From NCBI GenBank assembly GCA_025603075.1, contig MU626336.1:1-64000 (forward strand): DNA of 64,000 nucleotides. Direction: 5' to 3'. The stretch's first letter is position 1. Each line of letters opens with the position of its first letter. The notes under the pieces are model-generated. The model was given only the letters and a program-made list of their open reading frames with translations, ran no database searches and was not told the origin of the DNA. Below, one piece after another: positions 49,015 through 60,416 of the stretch. The DNA comes from Neoconidiobolus thromboides FSU 785 (lineage: Eukaryota > Entomophthoromycota > Entomophthoromycetes > Entomophthorales > Neoconidiobolaceae). A program made the position numbers and the translations under genes.

Positions 49015-49731
49015 TTTGATTTTTTTAAGGACATGATATAATTTCATTTAGGGGTATAGAGCAATCATACACTTTAAGTATTATTTATTCACTTGTCTTT
49101 CTATCTTGAAAAAATTAAGTAAGCAACAAAAAAGTATAACTTTGAGATAAGTCTCATAACGTATTATAATAAGTTTATACAGCAATATAAACTACTATAG
49201 AGGAAATCACAAACAGCACTAATGTTGAAAAGTCTATTGCTAAAAACATTAATAAACTTTCAAGAATAATGTTTGATTCTAATTTTAAAAGAGATATCGC
49301 TAATCTCATCCTTATCTAACCCAATGTTATAATCTTTAAAGCCAATAGTTTGAGATAATAAAAAATTCAAGTTTTATAAATAAATGTCTATCTCTTATCT
49401 ATTTTCAAATATTTTTTAATTTTTACTTAATAAAATAGCTTATATAAGATATAAATTATTTTAATTTAAAACTTTTTACCATTGTTCCTAATAATATAAT
49501 GTAAAAACAGCGGGTAAAATGGTTATTTTAAACAATAAAATAGAAGTTATTAAATAGTTGAAGCCAAATTTAATTGATCTAATTTAATTATTAGCCTATA
49601 ATTAAAAATTTGAAAAATTACAATCTTTAGAACAATATCCCTTAATAAAGTATATTCCCAGGCATATAAACCTTATAAAAGTGAAAAAATCCATTTTATA
49701 CAAAATCAACTTTTGTCCTTTTTTCTAAAAA

Positions 49732-50526
49732 ATGGTTTCAATAACTGATTTCACCACCATAAACCACTGGAAAGAATTACCATTATCACAATGGTATCCT
49801 TACTTCAACCATCAACCTACTGCTATCTTTATAGCCATCACCTATTTAATAACTGTAAAATCATGTACCGAATACATTAAAAAACAAGCAGCAAAGGATT
49901 CGAAGACAAGCGGTGCCTTTAAAGCCTTCATGTTACTACATAATCTTGCCTTAGCTATTTACTCCTTCGCTACTTTTGCTTCCTTATTTATAACTATCTA
50001 CACTGCTGTATCCAACAGTGACTCTCTCTACGACACTTATTGCGACAAAAACCAAGTTGTATGGACTCAAAGTCTTTATTTTAACACTTGGTTATTTTAC
50101 TTATCGAAATACTGGGAGTTTATCGACACTTTAATTCTAATCGTCAAAAACAAAGTCCCTTCTCTTTTACAATGCTATCACCACTCTGGTGCTGTTCTTG
50201 GTATGTTTTATCTGTTTAACAGTTCTAGTCCTGGTGCTTGGATCTTTGTATTGTTAAATTCATTGATCCACACTATCATGTACATGTATTATTTTTTCAC
50301 TATTTTGGGATATAGACCAAAGTTTAAGAAGTATATTACGGGCCTTCAACTTACTCAATTCGTTGTTGGGTCTTGTTTAGCGATACCTTACTTTATTTGG
50401 CCAGAGTGTATTTCTTTAAAGCAAAAGTTGGCTATAGCTTTTAATTTAGTTTATGTCGTACCACTTATATATCTATTTATGAAGTTTGCTAAGGAAACTT
50501 ATACAGTGAAGAATAAGAAAAATTAA
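49732..50526 (+). CDS. Very-long-chain fatty acid elongase (ELO family)
   Basis: An intronless 264-residue multi-pass membrane protein of the ELO/SUR4 family, which catalyses the condensing step of fatty acid elongation in the ER membrane. The family order is kept: WKELPLSQWYPYFNHQPTAI at the start, LLHNLALAIYSF, FYLSKYWEFIDTLILIVKNK, the histidine box LLQCYHHSGAVLG, LNSLIHTIMYMYYFFTILGY and a basic C-terminus (VKNKKN) like an ER-retrieval signal. The box has Gln in place of the first His (QxxHH rather than HxxHH), a variant usually linked to enzymes acting on polyunsaturated chains. A dead copy lies at 31585-32370. Confidence 0.93.
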   Translation: MVSITDFTTINHWKELPLSQWYPYFNHQPTAIFIAITYLITVKSCTEYIKKQAAKDSKTSGAFKAFMLLHNLALAIYSFATFASLFITIYTAVSNSDSLYDTYCDKNQVVWTQSLYFNTWLFYLSKYWEFIDTLILIVKNKVPSLLQCYHHSGAVLGMFYLFNSSSPGAWIFVLLNSLIHTIMYMYYFFTILGYRPKFKKYITGLQLTQFVVGSCLAIPYFIWPECISLKQKLAIAFNLVYVVPLIYLFMKFAKETYTVKNKKN

Positions 50527-50852
50527 TAGGATTATTTTGGTTTTAATAAAAAATATATATTAAGCTAATTTTATAAATGTTAACAGTTTTGCTTGATTTT
50601 ATGAATATTGATTAAATTATATTAGTAGTGTAATGATCATCTCTTTTAATCAATCTAAAAAAACATTTAAGTAAGCTATAACCTTATAAGAAAATGAACG
50701 GAACGAATATCTAAAGCAACTATTTGAAATACATTATAATAAATTATACATTATTTTAAATTTTGACTTCTGATTTCAATTAAATTCTCGAGCACAATTT
50801 TTCCGGCCAATCATTCTTAAAATTATTTCAAACTCAAAAAAATTCTACTTTA
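50527..50852. other. Short convergent spacer
   Basis: 3' ends of the elongase and the acetyltransferase meet here. Nothing else is seen. Confidence 0.5.
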
Positions 50853-51818
50853 TTAAGGATTAAAATTGTCATACTTCAACTTAATGGTATCTAATTCCAC
50901 CACTGTATAATTTGAATTTACATTGAGATCACTCTGTAATTTTCTTAGACTTTCAGAATTAGCTTTCAATTCCAACGTGACCTCTTTGAAGGCAGTACTA
51001 TAACTTATTTGTTGAAACTGAAGCTTTTCTTTAAATAGCTTTAAACTTGAAGTGTTAGACTCTCCAATTTTCGAGGTGATTCTAGTAAGGTTTAAAGAGG
51101 CAACTCCTAATAAATAGTTAGGCTGGATAAAGTTATATAAGTAATAAATACCATATTCCATCATCATCAATAATGCTAATAAACCCAACCCTTTACCGCG
51201 GTAGGATTTTTCTATTAAATGAATTTTAGCAGGTTGTATTTGAAGATTTAACTTAGTTACCAGCTACCATAATCTCTATTTCGGCGCTATTCTTATCCTC
51301 AAAGTCATTCAAGAAGAGATTAACGTCACCGATTATTTCTATATTCAACTATAGTTAGTTTTTATCCTTTAATTTTAGAAATTATTTAAAAACACTAGAA
51401 ATAAAACTTACTTCCTTTTATTTGAGTTGTATCATTCGATTCATTAATCAATTCTTCCTTTTCAGCAACAAATAAAATAAATGTACACTCTATAAAGTAA
51501 TTAAATCATTTCACCTGTTATTCTATTTGTACTTACTATCTTCATCTTCCCTCCAACTATCTTGCATCTGATACTCTTCTTCTAAGCTTAAAGGTTCTGA
51601 TGCAGTCAATTCTAAAACATCGATTATTATCACTATCTCTTATACATTCACAAATAACAAACCTAATAATTCTTCAGTTTTCATCCATTGATGATACTGT
51701 GGAACATGCTCTTTTAAATAAGGGATCAGCCACAATCTATCGTTTTTCTTAATTTTTATTAGTTGTTGTTATTATTGCTTATTAAATTTACTAATATCGT
51801 ATTGCTATTAATTAACAT
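50853..51818 (-). CDS. NAT9-like GNAT N-acetyltransferase
   Basis: Six minus-strand exons (51818-51792, 51747-51663, 51611-51537, 51489-51412, 51338-51261, 51211-50853) join in frame to 233 residues, near the NAT9 length. Recovered motifs: LIPYLKEHVPQYHQWMKTEE, LTASEPLSLEEEYQMQDSW, CTFILFVAE, IIGDVNLFLNDFED, the acetyl-CoA-binding stretch EIEIMVAEKSYRGKGLGLLA with the RGxG loop, and a C-terminal KIGESNTSSLKLFKEKLQFQ. The NAT9 pattern (EPLSLEEEYxMQxSW, IGDVNLFL) is distinctive. In animals NAT9 affects microtubule stability; the fungal role is poorly known. Only the last exon is long enough to show up as a simple open frame. Confidence 0.88.
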
Positions 51819-52014
51819 TTTGTCTAAAAATAATGAAACTGAGAAGTTAAAAGGTTTTAATTTTATCAAAATAAGCTTATCTTAATTTACTAAAAATGCT
51901 AATTTTTTAAAAATGAACTTTATATTGATAAATTTCAACAATTAATGACTAAAATAACTTTAATATCATCAAGTTATAATATTATTTGGATAATGGTAAT
52001 ACTATCTAGTAGAA

Positions 52015-53692
52015 TTAATAGCATCTAACAACCTTGTAAATAAATCCAATATAAATGGCCACAAAGAGGGTAAGTGGGATAGCAGTATAGACATTAAAAG
52101 CGAGATGATAAAACAAATTAAAGATTAGGAACCCATTAAAACCTAAAAGCACAACAGCGACAAGATAATATGCATATAAACTTGTTTTCGATAGAACAAA
52201 CTGTTTACCCATAACAGTAACATCTCCAAGCAAAGCAAGCAAGGGTATAAGGGCAAATGGGAGTTGTAGTGATTGTAAGGTATTTAAATACTCACCTAAG
52301 GTATCTAAATAATCTTTTGCTAGGATAGCAACCAAGATAGATGGAATCAAAGCAATGCTTCTTGTCAATAAAACTCGTTTCCAAGGTGTTATAGAGAACT
52401 TCCAAAACCCTTCCATAACATATTGACCTGCCAAAGTACCTGTCATCGTTGACGACTGACCAGCAGCTAGAAGCCCTATTGCCCAGATGTACTTCGCTTT
52501 ATCACCTAACGTGTTAGCTAGTGCCTCGGCAGCGTCTGCTAAGCCAACGTTATATTTTGGCACGCTTCCGTTATTGTAATAGAAAACTTTAGCAAACACT
52601 ACCATTAACGCAAGGTTAATTAAAAAAGAAATAAACAAAGCAAGTCCAGACTCAATAAATAAATACTTATTTGCCAGCTTAACTTGCTTTTTTTCTAAAT
52701 CTACTCGACATACTTCCTTTCCAGAAGCTAAAGCAGAGTGTAAATATATATTATGTGGCATTATAACTAGTTTAAGAAGATTAATTCAACTCTTAAAAAC
52801 AAGAGGTTTAAATACTTACTAGCTCCAACCATAGCTACTGCTTGGATAACCGCATACTTAGGAATGTTTGGCACCAATAAGCCCTCCATCACCAATTTTG
52901 GATCCGGATTTGCCAAAAACATTTCAAAACAAAAACAAATAGCCATAACTCCAATCAAACTCATAAAAAAAGACTCCAGCTTATTCATCCCATATCTATG
53001 TAAAGCAAGAAATGTAAATGTATCTAACACTGTAATGATTACTCCCAACCAAAGTGGGAAGTTGAATAAAATATTAAAAGCTATAGCTGTACCCACCACT
53101 TCTTGTATATCACTACCTATAATCGCTAGTTCACACATAATCCATAACATCTTTGCAATTGGTTTCGGGTATCGGATACGAATATGTTCTGCTAGATGTT
53201 TACCTGTCACAATACCTAATTGGGAGGCAAGATTTTGGATCATCAAACCCAAAAAATGCGCCCAAAAAAGGATCCAGAGTAGGCTTTTTAAATATATAAG
53301 GTTTTCCTACTTATAAAAGCTTTAATTTTAATTACCTATTTCCACACAGTGCTGCTGCTTGTAGATCTGACTCTAAATTACCTGGATCAAGATAGGCAAT
53401 AGACCTGATAGCAGTTTAATCAAAGATTACATATACTTTATTTTTTCACTTACATTAACCATCCTGGTCCTGAAAATAACCAGAAATTCTTTAAACCAAA
53501 TTCTCTTTGTAGTAGATTAGCATCTTTGTTAGCGAACGAATATTCACGTATGCTTTTCCTCTTTTTTATATTTGGTTTTGAATTAATATAGTATACGTCC
53601 GGTAGTTCTAATAGCTTGCTCGTTTCTTGTTCAGATTGTTGCGAGCCCATTTTTGGTCTTGATTTTAAGTGTGTTGCATCGCTAGAATGCAT
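52015..53692 (-). CDS. Nramp-family divalent metal transporter
   Basis: Four minus-strand exons (53692-53454, 53404-53336, 53283-52820, 52766-52015) join in frame to 507 residues. The transporter couples protons to import of Mn2+/Fe2+ and related ions (yeast Smf1-3). About 70 polar residues precede TM1, which holds the metal-binding DPGN in SIAYLDPGNLESDLQAAAL. TM6 has MPHN in VGAIIMPHNIYLHSALA. The transport signature GQSSTMTGTLAGQYVMEGF is complete. The join after TM1 restores LLWILFWAHFLGLMIQNLAS. The subcellular site (plasma membrane, endosome or vacuole) is not evident. Confidence 0.94.
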
Positions 53693-53994
53693 TTTGGTTT
53701 AAAAGTATATTATTGTTGAGCCTAAAATAAAACTTGTTTTAGATAGGAGTTTTAATTGGATTGGTTCGAGATTTAAAGAATTTAGTAAATTAAATGTATT
53801 CTGTTGATTTTATCCTAAAACGGAAGAATCATAATAAATATTCATTTTAATTATTTATCATAACGATAACAATCATATTTAATTATCTGTATCTTTAAAT
53901 TAAATTTTATTCTTTTGTAATTTACAATTAAAAATATTCAAAATCAAATTTAATTACTATAAACTAAAAGCCTGTAAGTTAAACTCTATCTCTA
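53693..53994. other. Short spacer between Nramp and ArgRS genes
   Basis: About 300 bp of AT-rich sequence holding the Nramp promoter and the ArgRS 3' end. No structure seen. Confidence 0.5.
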
Positions 53995-55931
53995 TTACAT
54001 TTTATCCACTGTTTTTAATCCCAACACAGCAAGGCCATTCTCAAGTGTTTGTTTAGTAGCCCAAAACAATAACCATCTAGCTTTACTCAACTCAATATCA
54101 TTTAAACCTTTAACTCTAAGCTGTTCATTGGCTTGGATAGAAACGCGTGATAGTTGTAGCAAATATTGAGCAATTGTACATGGCTCAAAATTTATCTGAG
54201 CTTGTGCTATGACATTTGGAAATTGGGCTAAAAGATAAGCTAGTTCAAATGCAATAGGTTCAATTAGCAGATCAAAATTAATTTCCTTTGTTAATGGGAT
54301 TTGAGCTTTTCTTTCAATACTATGAATTAAAGTGTTATTAACAATTATTTAATTGCTTTGGTAATTGTATATACTTACCCACAAATCTTAGCATAAGAAT
54401 ATAACAAATAAACTCCGGTATCTCCTTTATGGTCTAACATTCTATTCCAATCAAATTGATAATCCTTATTCCTCTTTGCCAAAAAATCTTGAATCTTTAT
54501 ACCTGCTGTAGCGATCTGATCGGAAATAAAATCCTGTTCTTGCTTATCAATACTATTCTCATCTTTCATAATCTCCATAGTTTTACCCTTACACCTTTCT
54601 AAAATATCTTTTAAAAATATAGTATTTCCTTTTCTCGTAGAAACTCCTATCACTCTACCAAACCCAATGTGCACTAAATTTTTATGCCATCCTTGACTAA
54701 TATCAAGCTGATACTTTTCTTTGATTTTGTTTTCAATAACTGGATGGATTAACTCAATAACCTTAAATACTTGTCTCATATATAAATTTTGTTCGTTACC
54801 AACCACATAAATCATCTTATCAAAGTTTAACTCAATTTTTCTCTTAATAATCGTAGCTATGTCCCTCATCAGATATAAACTAGTACCATCCTTTTTTATC
54901 AATATTGGTTGACCCAATTCGTAATCGGTTAAGTCTATAAACATAGCCCCTTCTCTTTTTTTAACTAAGTTGCTGTCTTTTAAGCACTCTAAAGCCAAGT
55001 TTAAATACTCGTTGCTTTCCCTTTCTCCAGAATAGATATCAAAATCAATATTTAATTTTCTATAAAGTTCTTTAAAACTTTTTAAACTTAAATCATGAAA
55101 CCATTGCCACTGCTTTAACATATCTTCATCTCCTTATTTAATATGTTAATCGAATTATTCTTTAAAGCTATTTTTTATTGTCTTACCTTGTTCCAACAAC
55201 TTGAAATATTCTTGAGCTTTAATCGAAACACTTTCGTCTGATTCTTTTAACTGGTTGATCTTAACGTATACTTCATATAAATGCAACATTGGATCATCTT
55301 TTAGCTTTCCTACATCTCCAAACTTTTCAAACCCTAAAACTAATAAACCTATCGAAATCTTTTAATTAAATATAATAACAACTAATGTTAGCTTACCATA
55401 CTGTTTCCCCCAATCTCCTAGATAATTAATGGTTACCAACTCGCTTTTCGAACTATTAAATCTGATCAAATTCGATATAAACTGTCCCAAAATGCTAGAT
55501 CGTAAGTGTCCAATATGAAATGGTTTAGCTATATTGGGACTTGAGTATTCCACAACTACTTTTTTATCCTTATATCCATCTTCCAACCAACTATTATGAT
55601 CCCATTCACTTGGTATTCCATAAACTTCCCTTTTATCATAGATATCAGTTAATATGTCCTTTAACAATCCTCTCTGACTTAACTCGAAGTTTAAAAATGG
55701 GCCCAGTTGAGATGTCCTTAACGAGTAAGAATGGAGCGTCTTTTCTAAATGCGATTGGACATCGCTTATATCCACTGAAGTTAACTTTTTGAGTTGAGGT
55801 AAAGAAATGCTAAATTGACCATGGGCTTTATTCTTTGGGACCATAAGTAGAGGCTTGAGGCTCTGTTTTGGGATCGAGCTCGCTTGGCTTAAACCTTCAA
55901 TGATCGATTTTCGTATGTGAGAAAGTGCCAT
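53995..55931 (-). CDS. Arginyl-tRNA synthetase
   Basis: Four minus-strand exons (55931-55397, 55348-55187, 55132-54379, 54319-53995) join in frame to 591 residues, near the fungal ArgRS length. The enzyme charges tRNA-Arg in the cytosol, and in yeasts a related or the same gene may serve mitochondria. The class I signature is clear: VVVEYSSPNIAKPFHIGHLR, then the join NYLGDWGKQYG|LLVLGFEKFG. Further on are DIYSGERESNEYL, EKDGTSLYLMRDIATI-like text (KKDGTSLYLMRDIATIIKRK), IYVVGNEQNLYMRQVFKVI, HIGFGRVIGVSTRKGN, LDHKGDTGVYLLYSYAKIC and a C-terminal anticodon-binding domain that ends LGLKTVDKM, the usual family end. It is head-to-head with the EVE-domain gene (176 bp). Confidence 0.95.
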
Positions 55932-56107
55932 TTGAGAGTCTTTTGTTTGGGCGCTATTCTAGTTTAATTAATTAAATTACAAAGATTAACTCGAAAATTT
56001 TGATTTGACTTTCTGACCTTGAGTTTTTTAAAAGAATTCAAAATGAAAAGAAAATCAAAAGATAATGAAACTCAAAAATGTAAAACTTAAAATAACACTT
56101 AAAATTA

Positions 56108-57018
56108 ATGAAAGACATACTAAGTCCAATACCCAAAGCCCAAAAAAACAAAACTGAAGTCCCAGTAAAAGAGATAACATCTAAAGTATCGGGTGCCGTA
56201 TACTGGTTAATGAAATCTGAGCCTGAAACTCGACTAGTTAAAGGAAAGGATGTGAGGTTTAGGTAAACTAAGATAGTCCTTCAATAGATATTTATATTAA
56301 AAATAATAAAAGCATTGATGATTTAAAACATAGTAAGGATAGTAAAACGAGTTGGGAGGGAGTGGTACTTTATTTATTGAGTTTAAGTTACTATTTTTTC
56401 TAACTGAGTTAATTATATAGCGGAATTATGAAGCAAGAAACTTTATGAGAGATAAGATGAAGTTGGGGGATACTGTAATTTGAAATAAGCTGTCAAGTAC
56501 TAAATATTAATTCATCTACTAGGTACTATTTTATCATTCTAATTGTAAGGTTCCTGGTATTATTGGATTGGCTAAAGTAAAAGATATTTATTTTTTGGAA
56601 TGGAATTAAATTTATTGTTTTGTTTAGGTGGTCAAAACAGGGTATCCAGATGGTAAGTTAATATATTGAATACAAAATCAAAAGCTGATTAAGCCGCTTT
56701 TTGAAAAGAAACTGCGACTGATCCCAATCACCCTTACTTTGATAAGCGTATTAAAGATGGTCAGAATCCATGGTATAAAGTGGCTATTTATTTATTATTG
56801 ATACAAGTTGTACTTATATATATTAGGTAGATATCCAATTTGCAGAAAAGTTTGATGAGATAATATCATTAAAAACATTAAAGTCATATAGAGATAAAGA
56901 AGTTTTTAGTGAATTAAGTTTATTCAAAAGAGCTCAATTATCTATACAAAAAGTAACCCAAGCTCAATTTGATTTTATCATGAGTTTAAAAGCGGAAGGA
57001 GGTAGCCAAAAAGGATAA
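56108..57018 (+). CDS. EVE-domain protein (THYN1 family)
   Basis: Seven exons (56108-56262, 56313-56364, 56421-56474, 56523-56576, 56628-56652, 56709-56779, 56827-57018) join in frame to 200 residues. After a 35-residue polar start the EVE domain runs to the end: VYWLMKSEPETRLVKGKDVR, FSIDDLKHSK, WEGVRNYEARNFMRDKMKLG, DTVLFYHSNCKVPGIIGLAK, VVKTGYPDETATDPNHPYFD, PWYKVDIQFAEKF and a final LFKRAQLSIQKVTQAQFDFI. EVE domains belong to the PUA-like fold and are thought to bind modified bases in nucleic acids; the THYN1 role in fungi is unknown. Exons are very short (one is 25 nt) and the sixth needs an acceptor inside a CTTTTTGAAAAG stretch to avoid a stop. Confidence 0.9.
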
Positions 57019-57609
57019 AATAATTTTTGATCAGTTTTTTTTAATAATTTTTTTTTAATAATTAGTGAATAAAAACAAATTTATTACTATATTTTATTTT
57101 AAATATAATTCGTGTAGTAGCATTCTTCAAATTAATCTACATTATATCCTATTTAATACGTACATAGATTACTTGGGTATTTTAATTTTAATTAAAATAC
57201 AGATCAAACAAAACCAAAGATACAATCAAATGGTTTTTTTAAAACTATAAATCATAGTATAAAAATATTTTATGTTATAATGCAAAAAATATTCAGTTTT
57301 AAAACTTTGGGGCATGGTCTCGTATAAAGACCTTGACACTCTCCTAGAACTGCACTCTTGCTTTCCAATATGGTTGAGCCAAAATTCTTAAACTATACAG
57401 TCTCCAAAGCTTATCATTTTTTTGGTAACTAAAGAACAATTAAATCAATTATTTTTTAGTTCTATCTAAATTCCAACAAAAATCTTTAAATCCCAAAATA
57501 TTCCAAGCGAGCCAATCATTATTTCTATGATTTAATTTGTTGAACTACTTCGACTCGAATAGTCAACAGAAAAAAGTTTTACCATTTACTCAACTTTAGT
57601 ATAGCAGCC
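57019..57609. other. Intergenic region upstream of OLA1
   Basis: About 590 bp. No gene or repeat copy is seen; it must hold the OLA1 promoter. Confidence 0.5.
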
Positions 57610-59063
57610 ATGCCTCCAAAGAAAGTCGTTAAAGAAGAAAAATTATTATTAGGCCGTCCAGGTAACAATTTAAAGATAGGTGTAGTTGGTATGCCCAACG
57701 TGGGAAAATCTACTTTTTTCAATGCTATCACCAACTCTGCTGCTCCAGCTGAAAACTTTCCTTTCTGTACCATTGGTAAGTTGATTTGAAATATTTTAAT
57801 ATATTGTTTAGCTAACTCTATTTTAATAGATCCTGAAGAAGCTCGTGTAGCTGTCCCAGATGAAAGAATGGACTGGATGACTGCCAATATGAAGCCAACG
57901 AATACTATCCCAGCCTATTTGACTGTAATTGATATTGCTGGTTTAGTCAAAGGAGCTGCTGGTGGTGCTGGTTTAGGAAATGCTTTCTTAAGTCATGTTC
58001 GTGCTGTCGATGCCATCTTTCATGTCTGCCGTGCATTCAATGATGCTGATGTTATTCACGTTGAAGGTGAATTAGATCCCATCAGAGATTTAGAGATTAT
58101 TCATGAAGAATTAAGACTTAAGGATATCGAGTTTATTAATAAACATATTGAAGGTCTTAAAAAGGCCTTGAGGTCCTCAACCGATAAAGCTAAGAAGGAA
58201 GAGTTGGTAAATTTATTTTCAATGCAAAATAAGAAAGGATGATAATATTTGTTTTTTTAGGAAACTACTGAAAAGGTATTAAACTGGGTCGAAGTAGAAA
58301 AGAAGGATGTTCGTAGTGGCAACTGGAGCAATAAAGAGGTTGAAGTGATCAATACTCTTCTTTTACTTAGTGCTAAGCCAGTCATCTACTTAGCCAATTG
58401 TAGTCCTAATGATTATGTTAGAAAGAAGAATAAGTGGTAAGCTAAAACTAATGGAAAAGTAATTAAAATATTAATCACCAATCCCCATGTTTAGGTTGGC
58501 TAAAATTAAAGCTTGGATTGATGCCAATAACCCAGGAGATCTTTTAATTCCATTCAGTGCTGCTTTAGAATATGATGTAAGTTTTTATTATATAACTATC
58601 TGATGTAAGTTGAAATAAATTATTTTAGCTTTCAATGGCAACTAAAGAAGAAAGAGAAGAAAAATTAAAAGAGTTAGGTACAGTATCTGCTTTCCCAAAG
58701 ATTATCACTTCCGGTTACTCTGCTTTACAATTGTTTTATTATTTCACTTATGGACCCAAAGAAGTAAGAGCTTGGACTGTTAGAGTAAGTTTTCAATTAT
58801 CATAGCTAGTAGTCAAATGTTGATTTTGTTATTAATAGAAAGGTTCAAAAGCACCACAAGCTGCTGGAGTAATTCATACTGATTTCGAACGTGGATTTAT
58901 TATGGCTGAAATAATGAAATACAAAGATCTTCATGAGCTAGGTACTGAAGCTGCAGTTAAAGCAGCTGGCAAATACTTGCAAAAGGGTAAAGACTATATC
59001 GTTGAAGATGGGGATATTATTTTCTTTAAATTTAACGTTACAGCACCTGCTAAAAAGAAATAG
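57610..59063 (+). CDS. OLA1: Obg-like ATPase OLA1/Ola1 (YchF family)
   Basis: Six exons (57610-57775, 57830-58206, 58261-58436, 58495-58576, 58629-58784, 58839-59063) join in frame to 393 residues, the normal length. OLA1 is a cytosolic P-loop NTPase that prefers ATP and binds ribosomes; it acts in translation control and stress responses. G1 is [12 protein letters not shown], followed by [21 protein letters not shown]3 [20 protein letters not shown], and the altered G4 region [12 protein letters not shown], typical of YchF in lacking NKxD specificity. The coiled-coil middle and C-terminal TGS domain end with [20 protein letters not shown] and [19 protein letters not shown]. Confidence 0.97.
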
Positions 59064-59199
59064 ATAAATAAATAAATATTTGGAAATTAATTAACAATAT
59101 TGTTTCTTATTATTCTTTTCTAAGATTAATTTTAAATTTATTTCATTTATGTATAAAAACCGTGGATTATTTAAATAGTTCTTTATCGCGAGGATACAC

Positions 59200-59962
59200 T
59201 TACTCTCTAATTTCGTGATCCTTAGCCCTTTCTTCTTTTTTAATTGGTGGATAAGGGAATGCAGTCCCGTTGGGGTTCCTTACGGGTGCTGAAAAAGGTC
59301 CCACATAATTTGAATTAATAGAAGCGTTGTCTTTAGGTTGAATCGAAGATAATGTAGTGCCGTTATTATTATTACTCATTGTTGGTAGAATAGTATTAAA
59401 GGGAGCTTGAGGCTGAGGTTGGCTTTTAAGCTGGTTGTTCGCTCTCACTTTATTCCTTAATGCCTTCATCACATGCTCATGGCTCATCTTGCGTTTTGGA
59501 ATCAAATCTTTCTGCTCAGTGATGGACTCAGAAGACTTACCGATCAATTGTGGATACTGAATCCTCGGTAATTTATTATCAGGGGAGTTGGAATGGATCC
59601 TGCTGGTATCAATTTTAGGCAATGTAATTGGGGTTATGTTTGTTTGATGGTTATTATTGAAAAATCTTTTATCTTTAATTTCAGGTAGTTTAATATCTTG
59701 CTTATGCTTTAGTTGTGTTATCTCATACTCTATCTTACGGTTCTCTAATTTTATCAACTCGGTGTTATACTTCACTTCTTCGGCTAATAACTTTATATTT
59801 TATTATTTATTTTCATTTTAATTTGCTATTGTAGCTTACTTTATCCTCTTCTTGTTTGCTTGCTAACACATGCTTCAATAGCTCTCTATCACTATCATAC
59901 TCTCTTAATAAATTGCTTAATAACGATTTACTCCCATTCACTCTGTTTTGGTTTCGTTCCAT
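59200..59962 (-). CDS. Hypothetical polar protein, two exons
   Basis: Minus-strand exons 59962-59840 and 59790-59200 join in frame to 237 residues. The N-terminus MERNQNRVNGSKSLLSNLLR and the next ~50 residues look helical and coiled-coil-like (EYDSDRELLKHVLASKQEED). The rest is polar and Pro/Asn/Ser-rich, with a repeated LP(K/R/E)I(D/Q/K)-type motif (KLPEIKDKRF, LPKIDTSRI, LPRIQYPQL) and a basic segment MSHEHVMKALRNKVRANNQL. No family recognised. The stop overlaps a GTAAGT, so a further small exon cannot be fully excluded, but little room is left before OLA1. Confidence 0.6.
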
Positions 59963-60416
59963 TTTTTATTTGTTTCTTAATAAAAAGTAATTCTTAAATT
60001 TAAAGTGTTGTTTTTTTATTTGGCCTTAATTTCCTAATTGGTCTAGTTTGCTTCCAGTTGTTGTGATCTTTTCATTATTTTATAATAAAGTTAACCATGT
60101 AGGATGAATTTTTATTGGCTGTGATTGGATGATTCCTGATTTATTAAAGTATAATATTTTATTATTGAGTTTAAATTTAATCAAAAAAATAAAATACAAT
60201 TAAATTAAAGGATTTAGGAATTAATCAGAATATTAGATTTTTATTAATTTATTTTATTGCTTAATGATTTTGAAATTTTGTTTGTTTGCCGAACTTCAAT
60301 TCTGTTAAATACTCAAGTGATACAATCAAATTAGTAGTGATATTTATATGATTGTAATCATAATTGTAATAAAGTATATATAAAATCCTAATAATTTTAT
60401 AATTAATATGTAAAAA
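59963..60416. other. Divergent spacer between hypothetical gene and kleisin gene
   Basis: About 450 bp of AT-rich sequence carrying both promoters. No motif stands out. Confidence 0.5.

Larger units (their letters stand above)
48033..49731. other. 1.7 kb spacer with two repeat copies and a possible exon relic
   Basis: It holds two inverted-repeat elements in the same orientation, 195 bp apart (48323-48426 and 48622-48725), and a coding-like stretch on the minus strand at about 48898-49014. The region just before 49732 has to carry the elongase promoter. Confidence 0.55.

Noticed and set aside
55349..55370. Alternative acceptor in the first ArgRS intron
   Set aside because: The nearer AAAAG acceptor leads to a stop after about ten codons; the GATAG acceptor restores the family sequence GKQYGLLVLGF.
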